A DNA stretch of 64,000 bases, taken from Antedon bifida (Eukaryota > Echinodermata > Crinoidea > Comatulida > Antedonidae). The notes under the pieces were generated by a model. That model saw only the letters and a list, made by a program, of their open reading frames with translations. It did no database searches and was not told the DNA's origin. The stretch is from the NCBI GenBank assembly GCA_963402885.1, contig OY727098.1, positions 17,594,717 to 17,658,716 of the forward strand. Reading direction: 5' to 3'. Below, one piece after another: positions 28,601-43,600 of this stretch. Every line of letters begins with the position of its first letter. Positions within the stretch are counted from its first letter, which is position 1. Made by a program: the position numbers and the translations under genes.

Positions 28601-31600
28601 GGTGAGGATTTAGAAGTGCACTATCACCAGAACTAGGAGCGAGTTGGCCTCAAACCCTTGCAGATATTATTGGCTCTTTAGGTATGGCCTCTAGTCTATT
28701 GTTAGGTTGTTGGTGATTCAAAATAAGAATAAAGAATACATCTAGGTGCTACATCATACCTTTATTCTATCCAAGTCTAGACTGTTTAGCACTGACCCCT
28801 TAAAGAACTCCAACTGTGTAAAGTAACGCTTAAACAGTGCTTGGAGCTCAAGATCAGGTTCAACACTAGAAAATATAAAATAAATATTCATAAGTTATAT
28901 TAAGAACAAGAAGTGAGAGATGGTAAGGAATTGTGCAGGCACAAGTTTGAGAACTGCTCATGACATATTGTTTGTGTACTTAGGCAACATATTTTACTTT
29001 TATTGACTTCTTATACTTCACAGGTGATGTTAAGCTGTTGGTACATGAACAAATATGGGTCTTGCAGGTGTTTTAATTTTTTTGACTGTTATGGGTCTAA
29101 CCAGAGATATGTAAACAATTATTTTACATCTCCCTGGCTTAATCCAGCACCATGGCATGTCGTTGGCAACTAAAAAGATACTGGTAGGAGTGTAGATTAA
29201 ATTATATTAATATAAATTCATAAATAATATCTAAAAAATGCAATAACAAAAAACTGCCATTGCAAAGTATCTGAATGTGAGAAAATTTACTGTGTTAATT
29301 ATAATGTATGTCATTTATTATTCTGGTTTATGGCTGTTTTATACAATACATGATGCTTTTGTATATAATTATTGACTTTAATTAGAGATGTGGCTTTTAT
29401 AATAAAACCTCATAATAATGTTTATATATTATATTTACATTTCAGTATTAGCATATTTTTCTTAAATCAATATTCTATAATGCATTACAATTTTACAACA
29501 ATATGGATACCACTTGAAATATGAAATATGAAATAACATAAAAGTCTTGTAAATTGTATGTTATTTTAACTATAGAAAATACACATTTTACATTACTCTT
29601 ATTATATTATACATAATCACATCCTTTGATTTTCCCAGGGGTGTTTATACACTGCCCTGGATTTTTTCCCAGGGATACTATCGTAAAGTTACCCTGGGCA
29701 TTTCCCAGGGGCATCATTAAGTTTTGCAATGGCGACCAATGTATGCTATAATAATGTAGTGTGATTAAATAGTAAATAATTTTACTCTCAGATGCATTTT
29801 TTACTGATGACTGACTAAACTCACAATCAACATCACAGCAATCATTACAAACTAAAATTCAATTAAAGAAATTACAATTACTAGTAAGTAATACACAATA
29901 AATTAAAAAAATTCTCAGTCTTTTTCAGTATCAAAATAATTATATTATTCTAATGAATACCAATTTCAATATTTACAAGGCCAATGTCTTTGATTGTTGA
30001 TTTTTACGTTAATTTTCAGCAACATGATGTACAGAATTATTCAAACATACAAACCATCCTCCTTATGATTATGAACATCATCATTCTCATCATCATAGTG
30101 ATACTTATCATTCTCATCATCATCATACTTATCATTCTCATCATCATCATATCATACTTATCATTCTCATCATCATAATCATACTTATCATTCTCATCAT
30201 AATCATACTTATCATTCTCATCATAATCATAATTATCATTCCCATCATCATAATCATACTTATCATTCTCATTATCATACTTATCATTCTCATTATCATA
30301 ATCATACTTATCATTCTCATCAACATCATTATTATACTTATCATTCTCATCATCATAATCATACTTATCATTCTCATCATCATCATTATTATACTTATCA
30401 TTCTCATCATCATAATCATACTTGTCATTCTCATCATAATCATTCTTATCATTCTCATCATCATCATCATCATACTTATCATTCTCATCATCATCATCAT
30501 CATCATCATACTTATCATTCTCATCATCATTATTAACAAGATAATAATCAATATATGGTAATTACATTGGCCTACAACAACTTTATCTTATCTACCAGAT
30601 TGTATGAAACCAGGCATGGCAACAGCAATAATAACATCTTTTTTTTATGATAGAATATTCTTATTAATGGTAGGCCTGTGATTGGTTACGAAGACCTTCT
30701 TCTTAATGGCAATATCACAATTTTCAAAACCTAAGTGTTCTTAGGCCATTTATTCCCATAGCAACTACTGGCAAATTATCTAGTAACGACTTGACAAATT
30801 ATGAAAATTTATGCTAAAAGTAAAATATGAGAAATGGTTTCCACGAATGTCTATCACCCTGCCAAATCATTAGTACGGTGCTAGACGAGTGACGACCGCC
30901 ACATTATTGAACACATTAGGTTCAAAAGATTCACATAATGTCTTTGTTGTCATTGGTGAACTAATTATGTAATATATATACACTGTTAAGTTCCCTGGAT
31001 TAAAAATTCAGTACAAGTTCTAAATAGGGGTGAATGTTCTCCAGATGAGATTGAAGACTAAATTTTTTTAATCATTTAATAGAGAATGTAGGCCTGTCCT
31101 GTGTGACGATTCCCCCTGTTCTTTGTAATTAAGTTTACTATCGAAAACCTTCTGTCCTTCTCATAATAATAATAATCAATTGATCAGACAATTTTAATAA
31201 ACATAGTTATCATGAAAGCAATGCTGAGATATTGCAAAATAGTTAGTTTAATAAATAACTGAGAAAATCTTAGGTCAAAATAAATTGACTGTCTTCTGCT
31301 ACAGAGTTTGGAAATATATATGTTCAATTTTTCAAAATTCAATTTGTGATATGGATTTAAACATGAAATGCATAGAGCTCATAAATACAACATAAATTCA
31401 ATAATCCTATGGCTGTCTGTGCAACTGTGTGTGGATTGAATATCTATTTTTTAAAATTGTAAATTACAGTGTTGGCAAGAGAAAAATCAAATGAACTGAA
31501 ATGGTGTATATAAACTGTAAAGAATATTTAATTATGGGAACAGAGCGAATGGCAAATTTGTATATATTGTAATGTAAAATGTCCTATGAATATCGGGCAT

Positions 31601-34600
31601 GTAAATTGTGTAATTGTTGCGAGAATGTTTACACTGTATAAATTCACTACATCAGACTGACCAATGTATTTAAATTATATATAAATAATTTGTCATTTAT
31701 CATTAATGCTATTTTATTCATTTTGGTCATATGGCTATCGAAATTTAAATACATCAAACTGAAATAGCTACCTGATAACATTGGTTGATTCATCAAAAAA
31801 TGTACATAATTTACCCTTAAGCTCTGTCTACACTATAAAATGTTAAGTGATTTGATGATATCATATCACTACCATATTTGATCATATCACTAGCAGATTT
31901 GGGCACATTACAACTTTTTTTGTAAAACTAGTTTGATAGAGTAGACAGAGCTTTAGTTTATATTCCATAACAATTAAAGTTGTATGTTTAAATAAAACTA
32001 CTACAGGGATTGCAAAACTGTTTATATAATATCATTGCCATCATCCGCATTGTTTGAATTTCATGTAACTTCATTAATGGGAGAATGACAATTCTATAAA
32101 TATAAACCTGTCAAATCATTTACCATGTGCAGACTAAAATTTTGCTAATACGCATTATGAATATCCAAATTCCACAACACTTTTTGTATACACTATATCT
32201 ATTCAGATTAACACATTAACTTCTATAAATGGCACTGTTACTGTCCTAGTGTTAGGGGCCATAAATGGTGTATGCAACTATTGGTTTATTGATTATTAAG
32301 GTGCGAAATACCCAGACAGATTGCATATATACAATTCCACTGCTAAACAGATATTGTTAAGTTGATGTGTTTCAAAGTAAATTCTATGATAAACTGAAAC
32401 AATTTAATATATATTTCTTCAGTTGTATATTTACTTTATTAAGCAACATTCATTACACAGCTATTAACATAGCAAATTTTATTTTAAACTATTTTTGTAT
32501 GAGTAAGATACTATTTTTCCAATTGAGTTTTACACCTAAATTGTTCAACCAATTTCTAAATGGTAATTTAGAATAATGAAAGGAATATTTAAGTATATTT
32601 TATGTGAAAATTATTAACCTTTTGATCGCATGATATGATGGCAAATATCATGAAGTAACAGATTAGTGTGATCCTCTGTCTCAAACCAGTACCATTGTGA
32701 TAGTTTCAAATTTGTTTTTTATTCAAACTGAATATAGACGCTATAAATGTGGGATACTTTAGTCTAGTTTTTTTTCTTACATTTAATATAGAGCCTTATA
32801 AATACAGATATACTAGTAACTTGTGGATTTAGCAAGATATTTAAGCAAGCTATATGTCAACTGGTCACCATGCAATACTAGTGACTTGTGGATTAGTTTA
32901 GAACAGAGCCACCATAATCAGATTGAATCCAGCTTTGAAGTCCGCTATGAATAATGATATCAAGTAACTAATTGATCATAAAGCAACCTATATGAGGGTT
33001 TATATTTCAATAGATACCTATCAGGTATGCTGTAGTAATGTCATGTTCTTAATGATCTAATCAAATTATTAATTGGCTGAAGCTTCTGACAAATTTAGTA
33101 AATGTTTCTACAGAGCTGATGAGTAATGTTGGTGGACATTGGCATTGGACAATATTGTAAGACATACAAGACAAATGACAATGTCTTTAGTGTTGAATAG
33201 TAAAACACTTCATCAGTGTAATCAGGGCCCAAGGTAAGATAAACAGGAATGTATGATAAATGAAGATAAATGGAGATTATAAGATTGGATAAATTGGGAT
33301 ATTAAGGTAGGATAAATGGAGATTATAAGATTGGATAAATGGGCATACTAAGGTAGGATAAATGGAGATTATAAGATTGGATATACTGTATGGGATACTA
33401 AGGTAGGATAAATAGAGATTATAAGATTAGATATATAGGATACTAAGGTAGGATAAATGGAGATTATAAGATGGATAAATGGGGATATTAAGGTAGGATA
33501 AATGGGGATTATAAAGATTTGATATATAGGATACTAAGGTAGGATAAATGGAGATTATAAGATTGGATAAATGGGTATATTAAAGTAGGATAAATGGAGA
33601 TTATAAGATTGGATAACTGGGCATACTAAGGTAGGATAAATGGGGATTATAAGATTGGATATATAGGATACTAAGGTAGGATAAATAGAGATTATAAGAT
33701 TAGATATATAGGATACTAAGGTTGGATAAATGGAAATTATAAGGTAGGATAAAATGGGGATTATACGTTTGGATATAGGTTACTGAGGTAGGATAAATGG
33801 GGATACTAAAGGCAAGGATAAAGAGGGATTATAAGACTTAATAGAAGGGTTAATAAGTAGACTCCAATAGGATAAAGAAATAAATATAATATATATTATG
33901 GGAAGTATTTGGTAAGATAATGTATGTGTGCTAAAATATTAACAATAATTTTTTTTTACAATTTCTACATCTATGGTATTTCATCTCTTGTATTAATAAT
34001 TTAAATTTTTTATTTATAATTTTTTGTTCATTCTATAAGAAAAAGAAGAATATTTTTATATATATATAAAATATATAATTATTTTTTATTATCCAACAAG
34101 AAACATCTCAATATAATTTTTCTCAGAAGCAGAATAAATTATATAAAACATATATGCTATAAATTTATAGTTTTACAGGTTTCGTCACATTTGCTATTTT
34201 ACACCATGTGACTAAATTGATCCATCACATGACTGAAGAGAACCAATGAGAACATGTCTTGCATAGCTTGACTCTCATTTAGTATATAGTTCACTCTTCT
34301 AAGCCAAATTTGCTAGAATAATTTACAAGAATAAAATGCCTTTCACCAAAACGAGGAATTTAATGATAAACTACATTTATTGAAGAAATAGACTTCCTAA
34401 GTAAAGATTAATCTGAAAGAACTAAAAGAGAAAGTGGCAAGCTCAATAAAATAATGCAAACTAGATTTTTCTAATAACACGGTATAAAGACATTTTGTCA
34501 TTTCAAGTTTGACTTTTAGATGGAAAAAAACAATAAAAAAACACACATATCTTGTAGAAATTGCCAAAACATTAAAATCCTACACATTTTATTTGAACAG

Positions 34601-37600
34601 TAGGCTGTGACTCACACAAAGGCAACTATGTGACTTGAACAAAACACTGATGAAAGACTACCTAACATCCTTTAAAAATTACATTAAGAAACAGTGATAA
34701 AATAACATTATTGCAAATAGTGGCTAAGATATTTTCTCGATATTGAAATAGATTCATAAGACCATGTATATTGAAAGTAGTACATATTATGACAGGTTAA
34801 AGGGGGAACACCACCAAATAGTTAATATAAATACAATAGAACCTCTATTAAGGGACCAAACATAGTGTTCCCTTTAATAGGAGTGTTCCCTGAATAGGGG
34901 TTGACAATGGGAAAATATATATTGCTCCACGTTCATTTCTAATGGAAACTGTACCTTAATAGGGATGTTCCCTGAATAGGGGTTGACAATGGGAAAATAT
35001 ATATTGCTCCATGTTCATTTCTAATGGAAAGTGTCCCCTTAATAGGGATGTTCCTGAATAGGGGTTGACCATATAAAAATATATATTATCCCATGTTCAG
35101 TTCTAAAGGACAGTGTCCCCTTAATAGGGATGTTTCCTGAATAGGGGTTGACCATGTGAAAACATGTATTGCCCCACGTTCATTTCTAAAGGACAGTGTC
35201 CCCTTAATAGGGATGTTCCCTGAATAGGGGTTGACCATATAAAAATATATATTATCCCATGTTCAGTTCTAATGAAAAGTGTCCCCATAATTGAATGTTC
35301 CCTGCATAGGAGTTGACCATGTGAAAACATGTATTGCCCCACATTCATTTCTAATGGAAACTGTACCTTAATAGGGATGTTCCCTGCATAGGAGTTGACC
35401 ATGTGAAAACATGTATTGCTCCACGTTTATTTCTAATGAAAAGTGTCCCCATAATTGAATGTTCCATGCATAGTGGTTGGCCATGGTGTGTTACCATAAT
35501 AGTACTACATACAGTTAATGAATTGTATTTAATGTTGGTCATATCTCAACATTATAAATGTAACATTGCTAGTGACGATTGGTCACAAATGTATTTGATG
35601 AGAAAATTATTTAGAGTAATGGATTTTAAAAAATTATCAAATGTTAATTGTGTCAACTGAATTTTAACATATGCCTCATGTGCAGATAACTCCATATGTT
35701 ACAAAATTAATGTGAAAAATACATTATTGTCATGAGAAAACCACCTGTTATGATGGTAGAAAATAATTTTTGTAATTTTTGTATGGATAATTAAACAAAA
35801 ATAAAATTGTTGTGGTTTATACTGTATGTTTCAGTATGTAAATAAATTATTTTAGGCAATAGCTAGTATTAAGTATTTGGGCTAAGTTTAAATTAAAATT
35901 AATGTTTAGGAAACTAGGTTCATATATATGGTAAGTACATATTTCAAATGTTATCTATCGAATATCTCATGATTGAGCAGGCAAATGTTAGTCATATCTT
36001 AATATATTAAATAAATTCATAGCTACAATTTTACTTATTTCTTTATTTTTGGATCAAAATATATATAGTTTTGTTTGTTGTATGTTGTATATGAAACAAT
36101 CTTTCTGAAACTGTGTTCCATTGGATCAAAATGGCAAATACCGTAAACCAACCACACATTCATTATAACAATGTTATTTTTTTTGTTTCAGCACTGAAAG
36201 CAGAATTGACATTTAAAACAGACAGTACTACCTGCTTATAAAACATACAAAGGTTTCTTAACATAATCATGTAATTATGCATCTTTCTGGATGAGAGAAA
36301 GAAATGCTTGTGTATGGCAACTATACTCACTGAGCGTGTTCATGCATGCAGCGATATTATTAGACGCAACCAACATATAAATAACCTATTGTATAGGAAC
36401 TTTTTAATTTTCAGTCATACTAGTCTAATGTTATCCACCTTCTTTGAAATTACTGAAAGCTTGTGCTTTTATGTATAATATATAACATAATCGTCAATTA
36501 TGGGTTTTCAAGATGTAAATACATATTGTTTTGATTTGGTTTGCATTCATTGATCCAATTATAAAACAAACAATTAAATTATAATAAATTGAAATTCTTA
36601 AATACAAAACAGTTACTGAATTTAAATTTTGTGGAAGCACTATGGATCAAAATTAAAACAAATAAAAGGCAACAACTATTATGCGGATGTATTTACAGAA
36701 GTCCTAACAGTATTGACGAAAACATAGGTATATCAAATAGACATATCAATATAAATGGGGACAAAATCAACTTTAAACCATCAAACAACATCAATACTGA
36801 GTTAAGCTCTGTCTACACTATCAAACTAGTTTGACTAATAAAGTGTGATATGCCAAAATATGGTAGTAATATGCCCAAATATGGTAGTGATATAACATCA
36901 TCATATCCATATATGGGCACATCACATATTTTTGTCACATAAAGTTTGATAGTGACAGAGCTTTAGCAATCACGATGCCTTGCTTAGGGCCTACACATGG
37001 TCAACATGGCTTTTCATGTCATCTTCAAATTTGATTGAATAGCAACTCTTTTCACCATAGAGATTTTTATTACCATCATGAAACAGTCTGTAGCGTGCAA
37101 ATAAAATGTTTATTTTTACCGAGTCGGTCATTAATTGATCTAATTAATGAGATATATAATACCATTGTATGTATTTCAAATCATTTCCTTATTAAGCTCT
37201 GTCTACACTATCAAACTCTATGTGACAAAAAAATGTGATGTGTTCATATAATTCAAAATGTATTAGTTTCTATCAATGGTAAAAACAATACAACAACAGA
37301 AGTGGTAAATATATAATAATGAAACAATACAATTTACCAATAATAGAGGATCTTGCAAGAAGAGATTTCTTGTCACGCAAGACCCATAAACGAAAAGACG
37401 AAAATACATTTGTATATAATTATATATATAAAAGACATAAGGTCATGACAAAAACAGTTTGAAGGTCTAGTTTGAGTACAATTATTATTTAATAAATAAA
37501 TGATTTTTACGAAAAGTTGAGAGAGAGGAAGAGTTAACAAACTGGTATCTAATTGATTCCAAATTAAAGGTCCAGAAACATAAATAAAGTGGGAAGAATT

Positions 37601-40600
37601 TGTTAATCTTACAAAAGAAATAGTTAACTGAAACTTGTGAACAGGACTTCTTAGATTATGACCACTTGGTTAAAATGAGCAATGTTAAATAAATTCATCA
37701 TGGGAGAAGGAAGATTGTTAGAAAAAATATTAAAAGACAAAAGAGGCAATTTGCAATTTATGTATATCACCTAATTTCAGTAACTTAAGTTCATAAAATA
37801 AAGGTATTAAGTTTATCGAATTGAAAATTGTTTTAGAAATTTTACTTGCAATATGATTCTGATGACTGGTCCATCTAAAGTTTTGCTGAATTAAAACACC
37901 AAGAAACATGGACATGATGATGTCATATCACTACCATAGTTGGGCATATCACTACCATATTTGGGCACATTACACTTTTTTTGTCAATACTAGTTTGATA
38001 GTGTAGACAGAGCTTTTAGAAGTATTTGCTATTTGAACATGTTTATTTATTTTATTTATCAATCAGGTAATGAAATTGCAATAACCAATCAGGCTGTCCA
38101 TTAATCAAAAATTGATTATAGGTTCATATATTGAAGGAATGGAAGAATTAATTTCTCCATGATATAAGCACACAACAAAAATGTGTGGTAAATAGTAATG
38201 GTCTTAATAAAAAAAAATCAAATTATTAATATACTCTACTTTAAAATATCATTAACTGTATGCTCTTTCTCTGTGAAGGTGTTAAAATAAATTGAAACTA
38301 ATTTAATATGCCAGACGTTGACTAACCTGTGCTATATGACCATAAACCACAGCAATTCTAGTCCCCTGTTGCTCTGATTATCACAGCATTAATAGTCAAA
38401 ATATGTTAATGCTATGTGTTTTATTATTGTGAATTGTATATTACGAATCTATCTAATGCTTTTTCTATGTCAATATAGAAACTTGAAACTGACTCGGATA
38501 TATGAGGAAAAAAAACATGACAGGTGGATATTGGATGTAACAGTATTAGTATTATTTCATTCTTATGAATAAATCCAATTTATTAGAACTGAGCAACATT
38601 TTAATCAAGTCATCTTTATTTATCTAGAGTAGTCCCTGGTTTACAGAGAACCCAATGTGGATCTAAAACAACAGGGATGTAATGTCATTTAAAACATAAC
38701 TTCCTATTTGAATTTGTTCCATGAATGTATGGAAGTAAACACACATAAAATGTAATGACATGATTTTCGTTTTAATCAATATAGCTCTGTTAGCTGTTGA
38801 TTTGATTTTATTTCCTTCATGTTTTTTCACATATCTTGTCAAATGAACCTGCTAGTATGAAGCCATCAGCTAAGCCATATTTAGGCATCTTATAAAAGAT
38901 AAAAGCAGTGAAATGATCACAACAACCAATCCTGCACCTCTCGTGAAGCGGTGCTAATATTTTCCTAGCCCACTGGTGAAAATGAAAGCAGTTTTGCTCG
39001 CTTGCTACCAATTATACTCATAGGTGAACAAGATGTCGTAATAATAATAAGAAAAAAAAACATGAACAATGTAGCTTGTATGTTCAGTTGTATTGTATGT
39101 TTTTGTATCACTGTTATATAATTATTTTATTTCGTAGATTGTAAATGTTTATAAATGAATATTATAACTTTTAAAATTTTATTTGCGAAAACACTATTCC
39201 TAAGGGTAATTTTGAGCTATGTAAATTCATAGTACAATTTGCATTCACTATCAGCTACTTACGTATGGAAAATCACAATTTCAACATTCACGTCTTCACG
39301 ATCTTTATGAAGAAAATCTTTCAAGAAATTTGAGACGCTGTCGTAAGTTATATGTCCACATACGACAATATGCCTGCAAGTAAGAAAAATGACATAAATT
39401 ACAGATATGGAGCAGGCAACTGAAAAGTAAATAATTTAGCTCGATAGTCATGATTATAGATTACAAGTTGAAACCTGTCAAACATGGTTAAATAACTAAA
39501 TGTATATAAATCTTATATAAAACTATTGCGTAGATCAGATTAGATTACATTATATTGACAAATTAGAATGAAATGTACTTAAATCATAATTACAATATCA
39601 AACAAGTATTAATACATTTAGTGTCATTGACCATTATAACAAAATGCATTATCGTATTTGATTGTGTGTGACCAAAGGCGCAATACATACACACTGGGCT
39701 AGTCAGATCAATTTGATGTGACGTTTCATTAGCCCAAAAAAGACACATTTATACTTTTTTTTAAATAAAGGTGTATACCTTATTTTACTAAATCAGACCT
39801 TATTTTAGACCTTATATTAATTTATATAAATGTATTTTTAATTTTGAACTCAAATGTTCATACTTTTTAGCAGACTTTCCTATTAAATCTTGCTACAAAA
39901 TTCAGTCAAAATTAGAGAGTAAGATTTTTGTTTGGACAGCACTATTAAATGGTTGAGTATCTTAAATTAGGAGATTATTATAGGCGAGCATGGTACTTAC
40001 TAGGCCAAATAAAATATTTTAAATAGTATTTTAAATTGAATTTATCCTGCATGCCAGGAAAACTTAAATAATAGTATCCTTTGGGATCAGGAGGCAACTC
40101 TATTAAGGGGACACTTTATTGGTCCCTAAGGTGTCCCTTACTGTATATGTATTTAACTTTTTTAAACATTTTTTAACTTTAGACGATTTCCAATGCCATA
40201 AACGAAAGAAATATTTTTTATGTCACGTCAAAAATCATAATACGATATATTCTTAGAACGTACAATAATTACAATCCTTGCAGAACTGCTGTTGGAATTT
40301 AGAAAATTTATGTGCAATGCTCGCCGAGTGCTTTTGTACACGTACGATGGATTCTTACGTAAATGCAAATATGACGTTAGTTCAGCTTATGAGTATAAAA
40401 GAAAAAGGAACCATAATGCATATAAAATGAAACAAGAAATACTGTAAATATTATGGAAAGTAAAAGGAAAACATGATCAGGAAAGAAACTATTGTCCATA
40501 ACAGGATTTACTTTATTTATCGATCATGCAGCTAATTTAATTAAGAAAAATAATATGAAAAGCACCTACTTTTTCCCACCTTCCTTGGTATATACTCCTC

Positions 40601-43600
40601 CATAAATATTTCGACTACTAATGATTTCAATGATTTCCGGTGTGTAACTTGCAAAGATGGCCTACAAAATACAAGCATTATTGTCCAATATATATATGTA
40701 AAAACATGAATTAAAAAAAATCATATATAATATACATTCATTTGTATGTGATTAAGTCATAGTGAAAAGTTTGATAATAAAAAAAACGTTATAAAAACGT
40801 TGAAAATCATATATATACATACATTCATTTGTATGTGATTAAATCATTAAAAGTGTTATAGGTATATAATATCGTATTTATTCAATATTTAAATACTGTG
40901 TAATGTTTAGCAAATAATGTATGTATTACAATGTATATCAAATTCATTCATTTGTATGTGATTAAATCATAATGAAAAGTGTAATAATAATACACCATAT
41001 TCAAATAATGTGTAATGTTTACCAAATAAGGTATATATTACAATGCTTTGCTAGCTAAATATACATTGGAGAATCACAATGTTTGTCTAAATAGGATATA
41101 AAAACTCAGCATAATATGTGAAAGTCAACTTATAAACCAATATTTATCATATTGGATCTTTAAGATGATTCAGGAAACTGTTGAAGTGGCCTGTTATTGT
41201 TTGATGTTTGTTTATGCCACCACTTGAATGTTTCGGTTGTTCTACAACAACCAATAGCATATGATTACTTTTTTCAGACAGGCTGTTTGAACTGTCTACT
41301 GTGCAGTCTCTATCAAGCTCTTGAAAGATATCAAAGCTACCTTTAGAACAACCAAAATCCAGGCCCTTCATGGGTTATAGGTCTCATGGTTGTGAACACA
41401 TGTCTGTGGAGATAGTTATCTCTACACAATTTCCAATGCCTTGTTCAACATTCACTCATTTTACCCTTATTACTTTGCATGACTACTTTCTTGATTTCTG
41501 TACTTTATTTCAGCTAATCTTCCCCTATATACATTTTTTAAGGTACCACCATCTTCACAGTCTACTGAGCACACTTTCATGTAACATTACAAATGTATTC
41601 TATTTCTTATTTGATTTGGGTTGGTTTGGAGTTGTGTCATAAAGGAGACATTTTTTTTTGTCCGATGTGTCTGCTTTATAAATAATTAATCTTTATAATT
41701 AATGGTCCACAGATTATGAAGCTACAATATCAGGGGTTATAAGCATGGTTTAATTTATTTTTCTTCCTCCATGGTTTAATATATTTGTTTTCTTGCAAGC
41801 AATGATGCATGCAGACCTAAGGATATTGACATTTGATAGTGATGATCTCGTCAGAAGGCATTGTCACAGATGGTAATTCCTCCAAGCTTCAAGCATGTGT
41901 CCCAATGGGTGATTATTCTAGATTAAGATATCTAATTAAAGCCCTGGTTCAAAAAGCGATGGCAATGTCTGAATAGGGTTAATTAATGTTAAACGACAAG
42001 GGAAAGTACTAATAAGTATTGTTCAGATTAATTAAAGTCAGAAGAGTGCCATTGATGCATTAAACAAAAAATTAGGTTGGAATTGGTGCTTGGATTTAAT
42101 AGGTTGAAAAAGGTTACATCGGTGATCTGCCGCAACAGACAATTATTTTCATGCCGATATACATTGCTGGACTTTGGGCTTTCATGGTCATCCTTTATCA
42201 AGAATACTTTATGTGCTATAGGTCATTGAATGATTTCAGGTCACATTATGCAAATTAGCCATAATGTCTTCTTGAAAACAATCACAACACTATATTCTTA
42301 AGACTTTTTTTAAATACAAAATATACATTTCTTGATGTCTGCCATCATTGACCTTTCTTGCTCAGATCTTTTACATAGTCATTCCCAGAGAAGATGGCAT
42401 TGCCACATCTTTTGAAGCTAAGCTGTTGCATGTATGCACCATAGCCACATCTGTATAGGCCTACAGTCAACTCTCTGGGCTGCCAAATATGTCTGGTTTC
42501 CACAAAGTCTGGTATTCGGGATGTGTTTTTAATGGTAAAAAGGAGATTGGGACATTTTGGACTCCGAAAAACGTCTGGTATTGGAAGAGTTTGTTGTTTT
42601 CGGAGAGTCTGGTATTGGGAGAGTTTGTGGTTTTCAGAGAGTCAGGTATTGGGAGGGTCGACTGTATTCCAAAATGAATAGAGGAATGTCTTTCAGTATG
42701 TTCACGCCATCTTGTTGAAGGATTCTCCTATATAAAAATAATACATTATTAACTATTTCTCGAGAGAAGACTTACCAGGCCACCAAAGATAAAGAACGTC
42801 ATAAAGCATCTTCCACATGTTGTTTGTGCATAGATGTCTCCATAGCCTACGGTTGACATGGTGACCACGACAACGTACAGACATGTAAAATAACTTAGAT
42901 CTTGTGTGTTACTAAAATTCTCCCAAGGGTCGCCTGAGTTTTCCACCTAGACGGAAAAAAAATAAAAGATTTCTAATATTTAAGTTTTAATAGAGAAGCA
43001 ATGCATCTTTTTAAAATTGGTGTGCTAAAAACGTTAAAGGGGCGTGGCCAGAATTTTCCTATAGTTGTTTGTTAGTCAAACTGAGTGAAAATTCTTAAAG
43101 TAAACTTCTGGTTCTGGTGAGAGATCTAGGCCACCAGATCATTGCAATAGCTATTCCCTAACCATGCTGATACTAACAACTTAAAGGTATCAATTGATTC
43201 AATGATCTAACAATGAAATATTTGGGTTCTTCAGTAACTTGTGTATCTTACCAAGTGAATGACTCCAGCTGCAGTGAGCATGACTGTTAAGAAAACAGTC
43301 AACATGTTCGTCACTTTGATGGCATTGCTGGTCTTCAAAACTCTCAAAAATTGTAACACTTCAGAAAGCTGCATCAGCCTGAGGGCCCTCAAGAATCGGA
43401 GCCCTGTAGATAATGTAAGAACAATTTCAAATACATTACAATAATGTATTTTCGAATTACCACTTGATATTTTGAATAACACATTTAATATTTAAATCAA
43501 GCCATACCCTAAATAGATACCCTAGATACAAAGTGGGCATCATTATTTATATTTTGTATATTATGAAGGAAATAAATGTTACTATGAAATGAAATTAGCG

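Larger units (their letters stand above)
28866..39262 (-). other. Long Slo1 intron (about 10.4 kb) rich in repeats
   Basis: Contains three long tandem arrays (30061, 33225, 34846), three family-A MITE copies and two LINE pieces, listed separately. An open frame at 38817-39011 (minus) looks somewhat coding-like but matches nothing I recognise. The remaining sequence is AT-rich without structure. Confidence 0.65.
40662..42775 (-). other. Slo1 intron with tandem repeats and a G+C-richer unexplained core
   Basis: Holds a degenerate tandem repeat at 40715-41045 and another at 42480-42665. The stretch 41147-42460 is less AT-rich than its surroundings and has open frames on both strands (41147-41371 minus, 41370-41642 plus) that I do not recognise. 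Confidence 0.5.

Noticed and set aside
30147-30551. 134-codon minus-strand open frame of Met, Ile and Arg
   Set aside because: It is a translation of the CATCAT-type minisatellite; no gene-like composition.
35121-35542. Minus-strand frames with repeated peptide [12 protein letters not shown]
   Set aside because: They follow the 84-bp tandem repeat; the peptide repeats because the DNA does.
38817-39011. Minus-strand frame of 64 codons with coding-like composition
   Set aside because: No recognisable family, no convincing splice sites, and it does not fit the channel sequence.
43259-43444. Plus-strand frame over the S4-S5 exon
   Set aside because: It is an antisense shadow of the channel exon.
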